Part shown: piece by piece, positions 8,212-22,300 of the stretch
How the letters are laid out: each line of letters opens with the position of its first letter
Numbering within the stretch: the first letter of the stretch is position 1
Source: Brevibacillus laterosporus DSM 25
GTDB taxonomy: Bacteria; Bacillota; Bacilli; Brevibacillales; Brevibacillaceae
Assembly: GCF_002706795.1 (NCBI RefSeq)
Contig: NZ_CP017705.1
Span: 4,749,501-4,813,500 of the forward strand
Length of the DNA stretch: 64,000 nucleotides
Direction of reading: 5' to 3'
Notes under the pieces: generated by a model
The model's database searches: none
Seen by the model: the letters and a program-made list of their open reading frames with translations, nothing else
Told to the model about the DNA's origin: nothing
Translations under genes and position numbers: made by a program

Positions 8212-9513
8212 TTAAGCAGAGGTCGAATCGGGGTTTTGAGGTGCTGATTCATCTCTTTCTTTATATCCAGCCAGTGAAACTTTAATGTAAAGACTGAGGA
8301 TTACACTGACAATAGCTGAAAGTAACATGGGAATATAACTACTATCAGCAAAACGATCAAACAGTAAACCATACATTAATTGGCCTAGCGGTATTGCAGC
8401 CATTGTCATGGAGGTGACAAGTGCCATTACACGTCCTAACATTTCATTTGGAGTATCATTTTGTAGCATGGTCATCCCAACGATAGCAAGGATAGTAATG
8501 GAAGCCATGATACCAAATCCACACGTGGTAAATATCCAGAACGGAATCGTTGCATCTGGGAAGATTCCTGTGAAGGACGGAAGAATGGAGCCACTAGTAG
8601 CAAACAGGAAAATACCTGATAGCAACAGCATGGAAACAAAAGCATTTTTGACTGTTAGTTTTTTAGTTAATAGACCCAAGGCGATTGGAGCCATGAGACT
8701 ACCTGCCATGATTACACCTTCACTCAGTCCGTACATCTGATCCGACATTTTCAAGCTCATTTTTGTGATATAGGCAATCCCAACTGTAAAAATAGGCGAT
8801 ATGAATACATTTGCAATTAGAGTAGCAAATATCAGCTTCCCAAGATATTGGCTCTTATATACAAATTTGAAGCCTTCCTTCAAATCGCTCTTAAATTCCT
8901 GAATGACATTGGAAGATTTCTCACGTATTGTTTGTGGGATAACCATAAACATTTCAAGGATAGCCGCAAATAAAAAACTAATTCCGTTAATCAGCAGTAA
9001 GGCATCCAAGCCCAATGTCCCATATAATATTCCTGCTAGAATAGGACCTGTCATATTGGCTAACGTCATGAACAAGCTGTTAAGTGAATTAGCGCTAAGA
9101 AGCTGCTTCTCCCCTACCAATGATGGTATAGATGCTTGTACAGCCGGTTCATAAAAAGCAGTGAAAACCGACAGTAAAATCACTCCCAGATAGATTGCTG
9201 GTAAGTCTAGCATTCCGTTTTTAGACAAGAGCAACATCATACCAACGATAATCGCACAAAGTATATCCAGCACAATCATAATATTTCGACGACTAAACCG
9301 ATCAGCGAATACTCCTGCAATTGGACCTAGTAAAATGGTTGGGATTAATGACATAACTAGTACGGTAGCAAATAACGTACCAGAGCCAGTGATTCCAAGG
9401 ACATACAGGGAAAGAGCAAAACGCTGTATGATACTGCCTGTAAACGAAATGACTTGCCCAATCATGAGCAAGGTAAAGTTTTTATTCGTAAATAACGACT
9501 TCATTTCTCCCAT
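8212..9513 (-). CDS. MFS exporter linked to NRPS1
   Basis: A 433-residue major facilitator with about twelve hydrophobic helices. The first cytoplasmic loop carries GVFADRFSRRNIM, a good match to the MFS motif A (GxLaDrxGrk). The sequence resembles the MFS_3/enterobactin-exporter-like branch (LLMIGQVISFTGSIIQRFALS at the start). It is 87 bases downstream of the lipopeptide synthetase on the same strand with its own AAGGAG site, so I infer that it exports the peptide or gives self-protection. A hairpin lies in the gap. Efflux by proton antiport is the family's usual mechanism. Confidence 0.85.
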   Translation of the reverse strand: MGEMKSLFTNKNFTLLMIGQVISFTGSIIQRFALSLYVLGITGSGTLFATVLVMSLIPTILLGPIAGVFADRFSRRNIMIVLDILCAIIVGMMLLLSKNGMLDLPAIYLGVILLSVFTAFYEPAVQASIPSLVGEKQLLSANSLNSLFMTLANMTGPILAGILYGTLGLDALLLINGISFLFAAILEMFMVIPQTIREKSSNVIQEFKSDLKEGFKFVYKSQYLGKLIFATLIANVFISPIFTVGIAYITKMSLKMSDQMYGLSEGVIMAGSLMAPIALGLLTKKLTVKNAFVSMLLLSGIFLFATSGSILPSFTGIFPDATIPFWIFTTCGFGIMASITILAIVGMTMLQNDTPNEMLGRVMALVTSMTMAAIPLGQLMYGLLFDRFADSSYIPMLLSAIVSVILSLYIKVSLAGYKERDESAPQNPDSTSA

Positions 9514-9544
9514 ACTTGTTCTCCTTACAATGAGATAGAAGAAA

Positions 9545-9584
9545 GGAACTGGGAATATTCGATGTTATGAAACAACCCAGTTCC
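9545..9584 (-). terminator. Hairpin between NRPS1 and its exporter
   Basis: GGAACTGGG (9545-9553) and CCCAGTTCC (9576-9584) form a perfect 9-bp stem with a 22-base loop. It lies 16 bases past the NRPS1 stop. The T-tract on the minus strand (TTTCTTCT) is weak, so it may be a partial terminator or an RNA-processing stop that sets the exporter level below that of the synthetase. Confidence 0.5.
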
Positions 9585-9600
9585 ATGTAAATTTTACTTC

Positions 9601-12600
9601 TTAATGGGATATTTCAACTTGATGTAGCAATGCCAAAATTTCATTGATTAAATAAGCATGTTGTTTGGCAAATTGCTTGTCAACCATCTCATAGTGTTTA
9701 GAATATCCTTGATATTCCATATAGGTGCCCGTTGTAGACTTCTTCCATTTCAGTTCCTCTTCACGCTCAATCTCTTTCGCTAAAATGAGGTGGATGCTTG
9801 CCTCAACCATACCGTCATTGATTATGGTATTGAGTAATGCACCATAATTCTCGATGTTTTGGACAATTTTGTTCCGTATACTCGCCACCTTGAATATTTC
9901 ATTCTCTTCTGCAGCTTTATCGATCAGTTCCACATTTTCACGAATTTCTTCATCGTTTACGAGCTGGTAATCGGTCTGCCTTATCGTATCAAGAAGAATG
10001 ATTCCTTGAATCTGATGACCTTTTTCTTCTAGTACTTTGGCAATCTCGAATGCCACATTTCCCCCTGCTGAATAACCCATCAGTAGATATGGCCCCTCTG
10101 ATTGGATGTTCATTATGTGATTGATGTATTCATCAATAAGATGATCGTGCGTGATAAAATCAAATGAATAGATCGAGTATTCCGGAAGCTCGCTTGCGAT
10201 TTCTTTGAATGCAGCACCTAAACCTGCGATTGGCGGGAAGGCAAAAACGATTGGCTTTCCTCCTTCATTAAGCAGGGTAACAGGTGCCTCTTGATCCACT
10301 TGTACATATTGCAGTACTGTCAGCTTCTCGGCTAATTGACGAATGGTACGGTAGCGGAATACAAACTGAAGTGGCATCTCTATCCCCATATCTCTACTAA
10401 TAGCTGAGACAAGCTGTACTGCTTTGAGAGAATGTCCACCTAATTCAAAGAAATCCGTTTCTACGCTGATTTGTACCATACCAAGCACTTCTTCCCAGAT
10501 ATCCGCAAGTTTCTCCTCCATCTCAGTCTGTGGAGCAATGTACTCACTACCGATAACCATATTTCCTTCAGCTGCCGGTAAAGCCTTTTTATCAATCTTA
10601 CCGTTTACCATGAGCGGCATGCTCTCCAATTGCACAAAATAGGAAGGAATCATGTATGCTGGTAACGTTTTTGCTAGTTGCTCTCGTAGCTCGGAAACGG
10701 TAATTGTGCGTTTTGCTTCGAAATAGGCACATAATTGATTTTGGCCTGTTGTATCCTGGATTACAGTCAATACAGCTTCCGAAATATCTTCAAGTCCTAG
10801 GATATGAGATTCTACTTCGAGCAACTCGATGCGGAAGCCACGTACTTTTACTTGATCATCAATTCTGCCTAAAAACTCAATGTTCCCATCAGGAAGCCAT
10901 CTAGCTAAATCACCTGTTTTGTATATCTTTTCACCTGTAACAAACGGGTTATCAATGAACTTCTCTTCTGTCAAATCAGGACGATTGAGATAACCGCGCG
11001 CAAGCCCCACACCTCCAATGCATAATTCGCCTGGTACACCAATGGATTGGAGTTGATTTGATGGATTCAAGATGTAGATTTGTGTATTTGCTACTGGGCG
11101 TCCGATCGGTAGAGCGCCATCGGTTCGTTCCTCTACAACCCACTCTGTTGATTGAATAGTGGTCTCTGTCGGACCATATGCATTGATGAAGCGAACGTAA
11201 TCTCTCCATGCTTTGGCTACTCCAGGTGCCAAAGCGGAGCCACCTGTTGAGACAAAACGAAGAGAAATGAGTCTTTCCGGGTTAACTACACTAGCAAATG
11301 CTCCAGGAATTTCAGCTACAGTTATCAGGTGTTTATTGATAAATTTCTCATACAAAGCAGGATCTTGAGTTGTCTCCTTGGTTGGGATATATAGCTCTGC
11401 CCCATTGAGTAATGCCAAGAAGATTTCCATGATAGATGGATCAAATGATTGGCTTGTGTATTGAATGACTCGGTCTTGCTCCCAAATGCCATACTCTGAT
11501 CGAATATGATCTATCAGGTTAACCACTCCACGATGTTCTAGCATGACGCCCTTTGGATTTCCTGTCGTACCGGATGTATATATAATGTATGCAAGATTGT
11601 TTGGTGAGGCTGGCAATGCTAGGTTTTCATGTTCTCCTTGGTACAGAGATTGATCATTTAATTGAATAACTTCCATGTTGTCTGAAACATTGGCACGCAA
11701 GTCAGTGTTTGTTTGCGTAAGCAGAAATTGTGTTTGACTGTCTTCTAGGATAAAGCGAATACGCTCCATTGGATAAGCTGGATCGATTGGTACATAAACG
11801 CCATTCGCTTTGAGAACGGCTAAAATAGCGACGTACATTTCAAGAGAACGGTCTGTTAGGATTGCTACGTTATCCTCCTCCTTTATCCCTTTTGCGACGA
11901 GTAAGCGAGCCAATTGATTTGCTTTTTCATTCAATTCTTGATAACTCAAAGATTGTCCTTCGTAATAGAGAGCTCTATTACTTGGGTATAATTCTGCCTG
12001 CGTTTCAAAGAGTTGATGAAGAGTCTTATCAGACTGGAAATCCATCTTTGTATCATTGAATTCTGTTACTAATTGATGTTTTTCCCTATCTGTCACCATG
12101 TCTATCTCAGCTAAAATAACATGATGGTCTCTAACAATTGCACGCAGTACCTGCGTAAAATGATTAGAAAAACGCTCAATACTTTCACGCTTAAACAATT
12201 TCGTGCAATAGTTTAGATCAACTCGAATCCCTTCTGTTGATTCATGAGCAGTCACAGTAAGATCAAAAGTCGCCATATTCTGCCTAGTTTCATATAGGGA
12301 GACATTTGCTTCACCAAAAGTCAATCCATTTTCTGGACCATCCATATTTTGTAGAGTGAACATGACATCAAAGAGTTGATTACGGCTCATGTCACGCTTG
12401 ATGTCTAGTTTTTCTATCAGCTCTTCAAATGGATAGTCTTGATTCTCGTAGGCATGAAGCGCTGTTTCTTTCACCTCAGATAAGAAGGTTGAAAAACTCT
12501 TTTGGGCTTCTGGGAACCCACGCATCACTAGCGTACCTACAAACATCCCAACGATTCTTTGTAGATCAGTATGTGGACGTCCGGCAATCGGGCTTCCGAT

Positions 12601-13370
12601 AAGAATGTCATTTTGACCACTGTATTTGGCAAGGGTAATCTGTAATGCTGCTAGTAATATCATATACATGGTCGTTCCAGTCTCCATTGCCAGTTGTCTT
12701 AGAGCGCTCGATAATTCCTTGTCCACAGTAAAGGGAAGATTGTCACCATCAAAGCTATAAACAGCTGGTCTTGGATAATCAGTTGGCATTTGTAGAACTG
12801 GCAAGTCACCTGAGAGATTCTCAAGCCAGTACAACTCTTGCTTCTGCATTGCATCAGATTCATACATTTTTTGTTGCCACATAGCAAAATCTTTATATTG
12901 AATTGATAATGCAGGGAGTTCTTCTCCTGCATAGATTTTAGCTAACTCCGTGAGTATGATACTCATAGAAACCCCGTCAGAAATGCTATGGTGCATATCA
13001 AGTAATAAGAGATGTTCCTTCTCCTTAAAAGTGACAAGATGAGCTCTCATCAACGGTGCTTGATTCAAATCAAATGGTTGTGTAAATGTCGAGATGATTT
13101 GATTACGTTCACTCTCCGAAGCCACTGTATGAACCATATGGAACATTACAGATTCATGAACAATCTGTCTCATTTGCCCATCTGTCCAGTCAAAAGATGT
13201 CCGCAAGCTTTCATGACGATTAATTAGCTCTTGGAATGAGCTTTCCAGTAGATTAGCTACGATATCACCTGAAAGCTTCAGGGCCATTGGCATATTGTAG
13301 CTAAGTTCAGCTCCTTCCAACTGTGTTAGGATAAGCAGTCGTTTTTGAGCGGAAGAGACAGGGTAACTTT
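9601..13370 (-). other. NRPS1 module 5: C - A5 - T - TE, release
   Basis: L-C-L C domain with HHSISDG (about 12973-12998). A5 pocket residues read D P M E S G A I Q (K). The glutamate at 278 is what ornithine codes also carry, so a basic residue such as Arg is plausible. The carrier GGHSLKA is at about 10435, then a type I thioesterase with GYSAGG (about 10060-10080). Hydrolytic release would give a linear peptide; cyclisation is also possible. Confidence 0.75.
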
Positions 13371-16300
13371 CTGCTATCTCCACTGGTTCTATTTCTTCAA
13401 AAGCACTCTTCTGTCCATGACCAATTAAAGTGGCCATTTCTTCGAGCTTCGTGTGTTTAAAAATTTCACGAAGAGATGTCTCTGTTTCGAATTCTTTATG
13501 AATTTTCGATAGAAGTACGGTGGCTTTTAATGAATGGCCTCCCAGTGCGAAAAAGTCATCAAGGACACTGATTCGTTCTACGCCTAGTACCTCTTGCCAA
13601 ATAGAAACCAGCTTGGATTCAATAGCATTGCGTGGTGCCACATAAACTGCTCCTGTATCAACATTTTTGTCTGGCTTTGGTAGACTGCGCTTATCTATTT
13701 TTCCGTTGATCGTCACAGGCATTTCTTCCAAATTGATGAAGAATGCTGGGATCATATAGGATGGCAGGCTTTGCTCAAGATATTGTCGCAATTCAATAGC
13801 GGCTATACTACGCGTGCTGACAAAATAAGCGCATAAATCAGTTTGTCCCCCTTCATCTGTGAGGGCTAGGACAACCGCTTCAGTGATGGCATCGTGTGTT
13901 AGCAATTGGGCTTCAATTTCTCCTAGCTCAATTCTAAAACCACGGACTTTTACTTGATCGTCCACACGACCAAGATACTCAATATTTCCATCAGGAAGCC
14001 ATCTTGCCAAGTCACCTGTTCTATACATTTTTTCGCCAGAAACAAATGGATTGTCTACAAACTTTTCACGTGTTAAATCAGGGCGATTGAGATAACCTCG
14101 TGCCAGACCTACTCCACTTATGCAAAGTTCTCCTGGAATGCCAATCGGCTGTAATTGATAATCAACTCCAACAATATAGATTTGGGTATTGTCTATTGGA
14201 CGCCCAATTGGCAAGATTCCATCTGCTCTTTCTGCTGTTATCCAGCCTGTCGCTTGGATAGACGCTTCAGTTGGACCGTAAGCATTGACGTATAGTGTTC
14301 GGTCTTTCCATGCTTGGACCAGATCGGTAGTAATCGCAGAGCCACCAGTAAATAAAAGCCGCAAAGATGTTATGTTATCAGGATTTACATGTACGAGAAA
14401 GACAGGTGGTAACGCCGCTACCGTAATATGATGACGATTCACGTAATCTTCAAATAAAGTAGGGTCTTGAGTAGTCTCTTTCGTGGGTACGTACAATGTT
14501 GCTCCATTTAACAAGCAAGCAAAAATTTCTTTTACAGATGCATCAAAAGAAGGACTAACATACTGCAAAACGCGATCTTCTTTATACATTCCGTAGTGAT
14601 CATGGATATACTGCTTTAACTTAACAACTCCGTGATGCTCAAGCATTACACCTTTTGGTTTTCCTGTTGTTCCAGACGTATAGATAACATATGCAAGATC
14701 GGTTGGTGTGATTGATAAATTGAGATTAGTTTTATCGCCTTGATACAGTCTATCGTCAGTAAGCTCCAAAATTTTACCTTGATAGGTAGCGAAGTCATTA
14801 CGAATTGATCCGAGTAAATGACTTTGTGTCAAAAGAATCGTAGCTTGGCTATCTTCTAATACATATGCAATTCTCTCATCTGGATAAGATGAATCAATTG
14901 GTAAGTAGGCACCTCCAGCTTTTAGGACAGCCATAATAGCAACAATCATTTCGATGCTTTTGTCTGTCATAACTGCAACAATCTGATCGGTCGTCACTCC
15001 AAGTGTAAGTAGTTCACGTGCCAACTGATTGGTTTTTTCATTCAGTTCTTGGTACGTTAATTGATCACCTTCAAAATAGACAGCAGGATGATTGGGATAT
15101 CTCATTACCAGTTCTTCAAAAATCTGAGGAATGGTCTTCTCTTTCTCAAATGGAGCCTGTGTATGGTTAAACTCAACTAGTAATTTTTGTCTTTCTTCAG
15201 CAGGAACAATGTCTATATCACTTACTTTACTAGATGGATTTGCAAGAATGCTCCGTGCGATTTGTTTGAGATTAGCTGCAATGTTCTCCATCATTTGTTT
15301 GTTGTAGACATGCGCGTTGTACATAAACTTAATATAAAGTTCTTCACCTGGACCCACTGCTACATTGAAATCGTAGTTGGTTTGCTCATATACCTCCATT
15401 TGTTGAAAATCAATTACTACCTTTTTAGCTAAATGAATATTGCCATCCTCTGCTGGAGTCGGATAATTCTCAAAAGCAATCAAATGATCAAGTAAGCCCT
15501 GACGTAATTCACTTGTGGATTGAATATCGGCAAGTGAGAGATAGTCATAATCAGACGAGGTAAGGGCATCAGCTTGCACTTGTTGCAGTAACTGAATAAA
15601 CTTTGTTTCTGCATCCAATTGTATGCGTACAGGAATTGAATTGATAAACAAACCGACCATTTGCTCAATGCCTGTAACATTTGCATTGCGACCAGAGACT
15701 ACAGCGCCGAACACCACATCATTGGCACGATTATATTGAGCTAACAGTATGCCCCAGATTGTTTGGAATACGCTGTTTAAAGTGGTTTGGTATTGCTTGG
15801 CTAACTGCTCTAAACCACTTGTCATAGCTTGATCGAAGCAAAACTCAAACAGCTCGGTCTTGTATTCTACACCTTGACCTTTTCTTTCCTTTGGTATAGT
15901 AGCCAGTTGTTCATACCCTGCTACATATTCCTGCCAATACGAGATGGCTTCTGCTCTATCTTGTTTTTCCAACCAATTGATATAGTCGCTATACGGATAG
16001 ACGGGACCGAGTGATAAAGGAATATCATTGAGTAGCGAATGATACGTATGAATGAATTCCCCCATAATGATTGGTATGCTCCAACCATCTGTAAGAATAT
16101 GATGGAAGCTTAAAATCATGAGGTATTCTTCCAACCCTGTCTGCAGAATAGCCAACCGAATCAACCTATCACTAGATAGCTTAAATCCACGTTCTTTATC
16201 CTTTTGTTTAAAGCTTTCCATATACTCAATTCGATCCTCTTGAGCTAAAGCAGAAATATCTTCAAAGCGAACAGTAGCTATACGCTCGTTAAGAACTACT

Positions 16301-19300
16301 TGCAGTGGACGTGTCATATCTTGATGTACAAATATCGAACGTAACACATCGTAGCGTTGGATGATAGAGTTGAAAGCCTGTTCCATTTTAGAAATATCCA
16401 TACTTCCAGATAAAGGTAAACTGTATTGTTCGACATACATAGATGTATTCGTATCTAGGTTTGCATGGAATAACATGCCCTCTTGCATGGGAGAAAGTGG
16501 ATATAGCTTGCTAATTTCATTGGTATCTAATTCAGACTGTATAAAAGTACGAATGGTATCCCATTCTTCAATAGGTAGACCTGCATAACCCAAGTCAGAA
16601 GGCGTTGATTCACTTGTTGATTGGCTCATACAATGTTTGATGATTGATAGTAAGTTAGATGTAAAACCTTCGATTAGCTTCTCAATACTCTCCTTCTGAA
16701 ATGCAAGATGGTTATATACGAAAGACAATCGTAGTTTGCCTCCAACAGTAACACCAGTTATATCGATTAATTGATCCCGATTCATCTCTGGATTTACAAG
16801 GCAACCTCTTGACATATTTGAGACCGTGAATACTTCTGTTGTTACTTCTTGATCAAATTGGCCTAGGTAATTAAAACTAATCTCAGGCTGTATCGTAAAC
16901 GAAATATCTAGCTTGTGTTCCAGTGGGGTCAAATACTTAAGTATACCGTAACCAATCCCTTTATTAGGAATTTTGCGCAAGGTTTCTTTGACTTGTTTTA
17001 TTCCGTATGAAACATCTGAAACCCTAGACATCGGGAGTAGGACTGGGAAAGCAGATGTGAACCAGCCGATTGTTCGATTGATGTCCATCTCTTCAATAAT
17101 ATCCTCACGCCCATGTCCTTCAAGTAAGACAGCAATGTTATCATTTGACGTCCACTCTTTAAGCGTTATTCCTAGCGCTGTTAGCAAGATGTCGTTCATC
17201 TCAGTACGATATGCACGATGCACATCTGTTAATAAAAGGGCTGTCTCGGTTTCGGATAGCTCCATTGATAAAGATGAACTATCTTTCATACGGTTAGCAC
17301 TAGCAATGAAATCTGTCTGGATTGGATCAAGTCTTGTTTCTTCGATTTGTTTCCAGTATGTTTTCTCTCTAAGTAGTTCCTTACTTGTAGAGTAGGTTTC
17401 CAAACGCTTTGCCCATTCTTGTAACGAAACAGTTTTCGCTGGGAAAACGATAGGCTCTCCTTTGTGTGCTTGTTCATAGCCTGTTGTAAAATCCTCAAGT
17501 AAGATACGCCACGATACACCATCAATAACGAGATGATGAATGGCAATCAGAAGGTGATCACCTTCTGTAGTTTTGAATAGACCTAATTTGACCAGTGGCC
17601 CTTGATGAAGCAGGCCCATACTGCTTTGAATACGGTTTGCCTCTTGTTCGATCCGTTCTGCCACGTGCTCCTCGCTTAATTCCTGCATCAAATCGATAAC
17701 TTCTACAGTAAAAGAAGCTTCTGTCTCATTTATTCCTCTATTTACTTGCTTAGCCATATCGTTTGACGTTAAGAAATAGGCCATACGTAATGCATCGTGA
17801 TGATGAATAATATGGGTAAATACCTGACGAACGTACTCTACGTTAAATCCTTCTGGTCGGAAGAGGAAATTCGCTTGATTAAAATGATGAAGATTTGTAC
17901 TGTGTTCCGTAAATAACCAGCGTTGGATTGGTGTAAGTGGTACGTCTCCCTCAATTGATCCTTGGTCAAAAGTTTGAGTACCCGCTTTTACATACTTACT
18001 TAGTTGTCCAATCGTCGGATTTTTAAACAAATCGCTAATAACTAGCCTTTGTCCTTCTTTATGAAGACGGGAAGAAATTTGAATAGCCTTGATTGAATCC
18101 CCACCTATTTCAAAGAAGTTATCGTGAATACTAATCTGCTCTACTCCTAGGACTGCTTTCCAGATACTTGCAAGCGTTGATTCTATTTCATTTCGTGGTG
18201 CCACGTATTCTCTACCATCTGAATTAGATGTAGAAGGCTTTGGTAGTCGCTTTTTATCAACTTTTCCATTTACCGATATCGGTATGCTATCTAGCTGCAC
18301 AAAGTATGCTGGAATCATGTATGAAGGTAAATTTTGGCCAATCTGTTGCCGGATATCAGCCATATTGATTTCATGATCAGCAACGATATAAGCACATAAA
18401 TCGGGTTGTCCTTCTTCATTAGTAAACGCTACGACCACTGTAGCATGTATTTCATGAAGAGAAAGCAAGTGTGCTTCAATTTCTCCTAATTCTATACGGT
18501 AACCACGTATTTTTACCTGATCGTCGATCCGTCCAAAGTATTCGATCATTCCGTCTGGGAGCCATCTTACTAAGTCCCCTGTCTTGTACATCCGTTCGCC
18601 TTCTGCAAATGGATGCTCGACAAACACTTTTTCGGTTAGCTCGGGTTTATTGAGATAACCACGTGCTAGGCCTGCTCCGCTAATGCATAATTCACCTAAT
18701 ACACCAATTGGTTGCAACTGGTTCTGACCATTTAGAACATAGGCCTTCGTATTTGGGATTGGTCGTCCAATCGGTAATGCTTCATCTTCTCGATCTGTAC
18801 CAACCCATGTAGTCGCTATGACAGACGATTCAGTCGGTCCATAAGCATTCATATAGGTTGTCCGATCCTTCCAGGTTGCTACAATGTCACTATTCGATGC
18901 TGATCCACCCGTGAGCAAAAGACGCATCGATGATAATTTGCTTGGCCCCACGTTGACGATATATACAGGCGGTATCAATCCTACTGTGATTTGGTGAGCT
19001 TCAATAAAATCTCCAAAAGCAGCTGGATCGTATATTGTATCTTGGGTCGGAATGTATAACGATGCTCCTGTTAGTAAGCAAACGATGATTTCCCACACTG
19101 ATACATCGAAGGAAGAGCTTGCAAATTGTAGCATACGATCGTGAATACCTATGCCAAAGTCTGACTGGTAATAGGTTTTCAAGCTAATAATTCCGTGGTG
19201 TTCAACCATGACCCCTTTTGGTTTACCAGTAGTTCCTGATGTATAGATCACATAAGCCAGGTCTGTTGATGAAGCTTGTATTTCGACATTAGTTACTTCA

Positions 19301-22300
19301 CCTTGGTAGAGCATTTCGTCTTCTATATCGAGGATATAACCATTAAAAGGTATTTTATCCATAAGGTACTTCTGTGTGAGTAGTACCTTTGCATTGCTGT
19401 CCTCTAGCATGTATTGAATACGATCAGCTGGATGGACAGGATCTATTGGTACATATGCACCGCCAGCCTTGAGTACGGCTACAATCGATACAATCATCTC
19501 TAGTGATCGACTTGTCATGATAGCAACGATATTGTCCTTTACAATCCCTTCTCTGATTAACAAGCGTGCCAGTTGATTTGCTTTTTCATTTAATTCTTGA
19601 TACGTAAGCTGTTTCCCCTCGAAAAATACTGCTACTTGATCTGGAGACAAGGCTGCTTGTTTATCAAAGAGCTGCTGTATCGTTGCCTGGGTGTCAAACT
19701 CTCTATCTGTATCATTAAATGCAACGAGAAGCTGTTCTTTTTCTGCTGGTGTTACCATGTCAATTTGCGAAATTTGAATATCAAGATTGTTGACAATCGA
19801 ACGAAGTACTTGTACGAAATGTCCTGCCAAACGATGAATGGTGTCCTTTCTAAATAGCTTCGTACTATAGTTAAAGTAGCAATTGATCTCTTCTCCAACT
19901 TCAAATGCCGCTAGTGTAATATCAAACTTAGCTAGATTGAAGATGGCTTCGTAAGGAGTTGTTTTAACCCCATCTATTTTCAATATTTCATTGCCTACAT
20001 TTTGCAAGGCAAACATGACGTCAAATAATGGGTTTCGGCTCATGTCACGATTAACGTCAAGCTTTTCTACGAGTTCTTCAAACGGATAATCTTGATTCTC
20101 AAACGCTTGCAAAGTGCTCTCTTTTACTTCTTTAAGATAGCTAGTAAAAGTCTTTTCAAGAGCTGGGAATCCTCTCATAACGAGTGTTCCAACAAACATT
20201 CCGACGGTTTCCTCAACATCAGCATGCTGTCTACCTGCAACTGGGCTTCCCACGATAATTTCCTCTTGTCCACTGTATTTGGCAAGCAAGACCTGGAATG
20301 CTGCAAGAAGAACCATATACATCGTTGTCCCCGTTAGTGAAGTAATTTGACGAAGGTTTTGGGTCAAATCAGCATCTATGCCAAAAGAGACGATGTCTCC
20401 TTCAAAGCTTTGTACAGATGGTCTAGCATAATCTGTTGGCATTTGGAGAGTTGGTATTTCCCCTTCAAATGTTTTCAGCCAAAAGGCTTCTTGCTTTTGC
20501 ATTACATCCGTTTGATACATCTCTTGCTGCCATGCAGCGAAGTCCTTGTATTGAATTCGTTGGTTAGGTAACTCTTCATCTGCATAGAGCTTAGATAGTT
20601 CATGAAGCAAAATGTTTGTGGAGACACCATCTGAGATGATATGGTGCATATCTATCATGAGAATATGCTCATCTTCTTCCATGGTGACTAATTCTACTCG
20701 GAATAACGGAGCACGATTTAGATCAAACGGTCTAATAAATGCTTGTACCGTAGTAGCTATGGCTTCTTCACGAATTGAGATATCAACGAATAACTCTTTA
20801 CGAGACATGTTGAAATCAATATGAGGGTGAATAATTTGAACAGGTTCTCCATCAATCCAATCAAACGAAGTACGTAGACTCTCGTGGCGTTGTACTAGTT
20901 TTTTGCACGCTTCTTCCAATTGGTCTTTGTCGATAAAACCACTCAATTTGCATACAACAGGCATATTGTAGGCTAATTGTGCACCTTGCATTTGGGCAAT
21001 AATTAACACTCGCTTTTGTGCAGAAGACACGGAATAATAATTGCTAGGCTCAATCGGTTGTATTTCTGAATAATGAGTCTTCTTTGTTCTATTAATGAGG
21101 GTTGCCAATGCATCTATTGTTTTAAATTGGAAAAGATCACTCAATGCAATTTGTACGTCACATTCTTTATGCAATCTAGATGCGAGAACGGTAGCTTTGA
21201 GAGAATGTCCTCCGAGTTCAAAGAAGTCATCATAAATACCGATAGGACTGATGCCAAGCAATTCCTGCCAAATAGCAACTAGCTTTTCTTCTAGTCTAGT
21301 ACGGGGAGCCATATACTCAGTTGCTTTCCCTATGAATTCGTCTTTTGGTAGAGCCTTTCTGTCGATTTTACCGTTTGGAGAAAGCGGCATTTTTTCAAGC
21401 TGAATAAACTGCGCAGGAATAAAATAGCTAGGTAATTCATTTGCTAAAAAGTCTCGCAAGTCAGTGGAAGTCATGTCTTTCGTAGCTACAAAATATGCGC
21501 ACAGATATTTTTCCCCTTGATTATCTTCACTTGCAATGACAACGGTTTCCTTTATTCCTTCGTAAGCTAAAATTTGGGTTTCGATCTCACCAAGCTCTAT
21601 GCGGAAGCCACGAATTTTAACCTGATGATCGATACGACCAAGATATTCAATATTACCATCTGGCATCCAACGTGCAAGGTCACCCGTACGATACATCCGT
21701 TCTCCCATTACATACGGATTAGGAACGAATTTTTCAGCTGTTAGTTCTGGTCGATTCAAATAACCACGAGCCAATTGCACCCCGCCAATGCAAAGTTCAC
21801 CTGCGACTCCTACAGGCTGGAGCTGATTCTCTTTACTCACGATGTATAGCTGAGTATTATCAATCGGTTTTCCGATAGGTACTGTATCCATTTTTTCTTC
21901 TATCGAGCAATCAAATACCGAAACGTCTACAGTAGCCTCCGTTGGCCCGTATAAATTAACTAATTTCGTATGATACGAAGCATGAAGAAGAGAATTAAAA
22001 CGTTCGACATGTGCAACCTGCAATGCCTCACCAGAAGCAAAAACTGTGCGTAAGCTTGCGAGTCTTTCGATTTCCGACGAGTTTAGATCGATATGCTCTA
22101 AGAAGGCATGGAGCATGGATGGTACAAAATGCATTGTAGTTACGCGCCGGCGTTCAATGGCATCTACGATTGTAGACGAATCTTTTTCTCCCTCTGGTAT
22201 GAGGAAGCACACTTTTGCTCCTACAAATGCCCACCAGAACATTTCCCATACAGAGACATCAAAGGTAAACGGAGTCTTTTGCAAGATGACGTCATTTTCG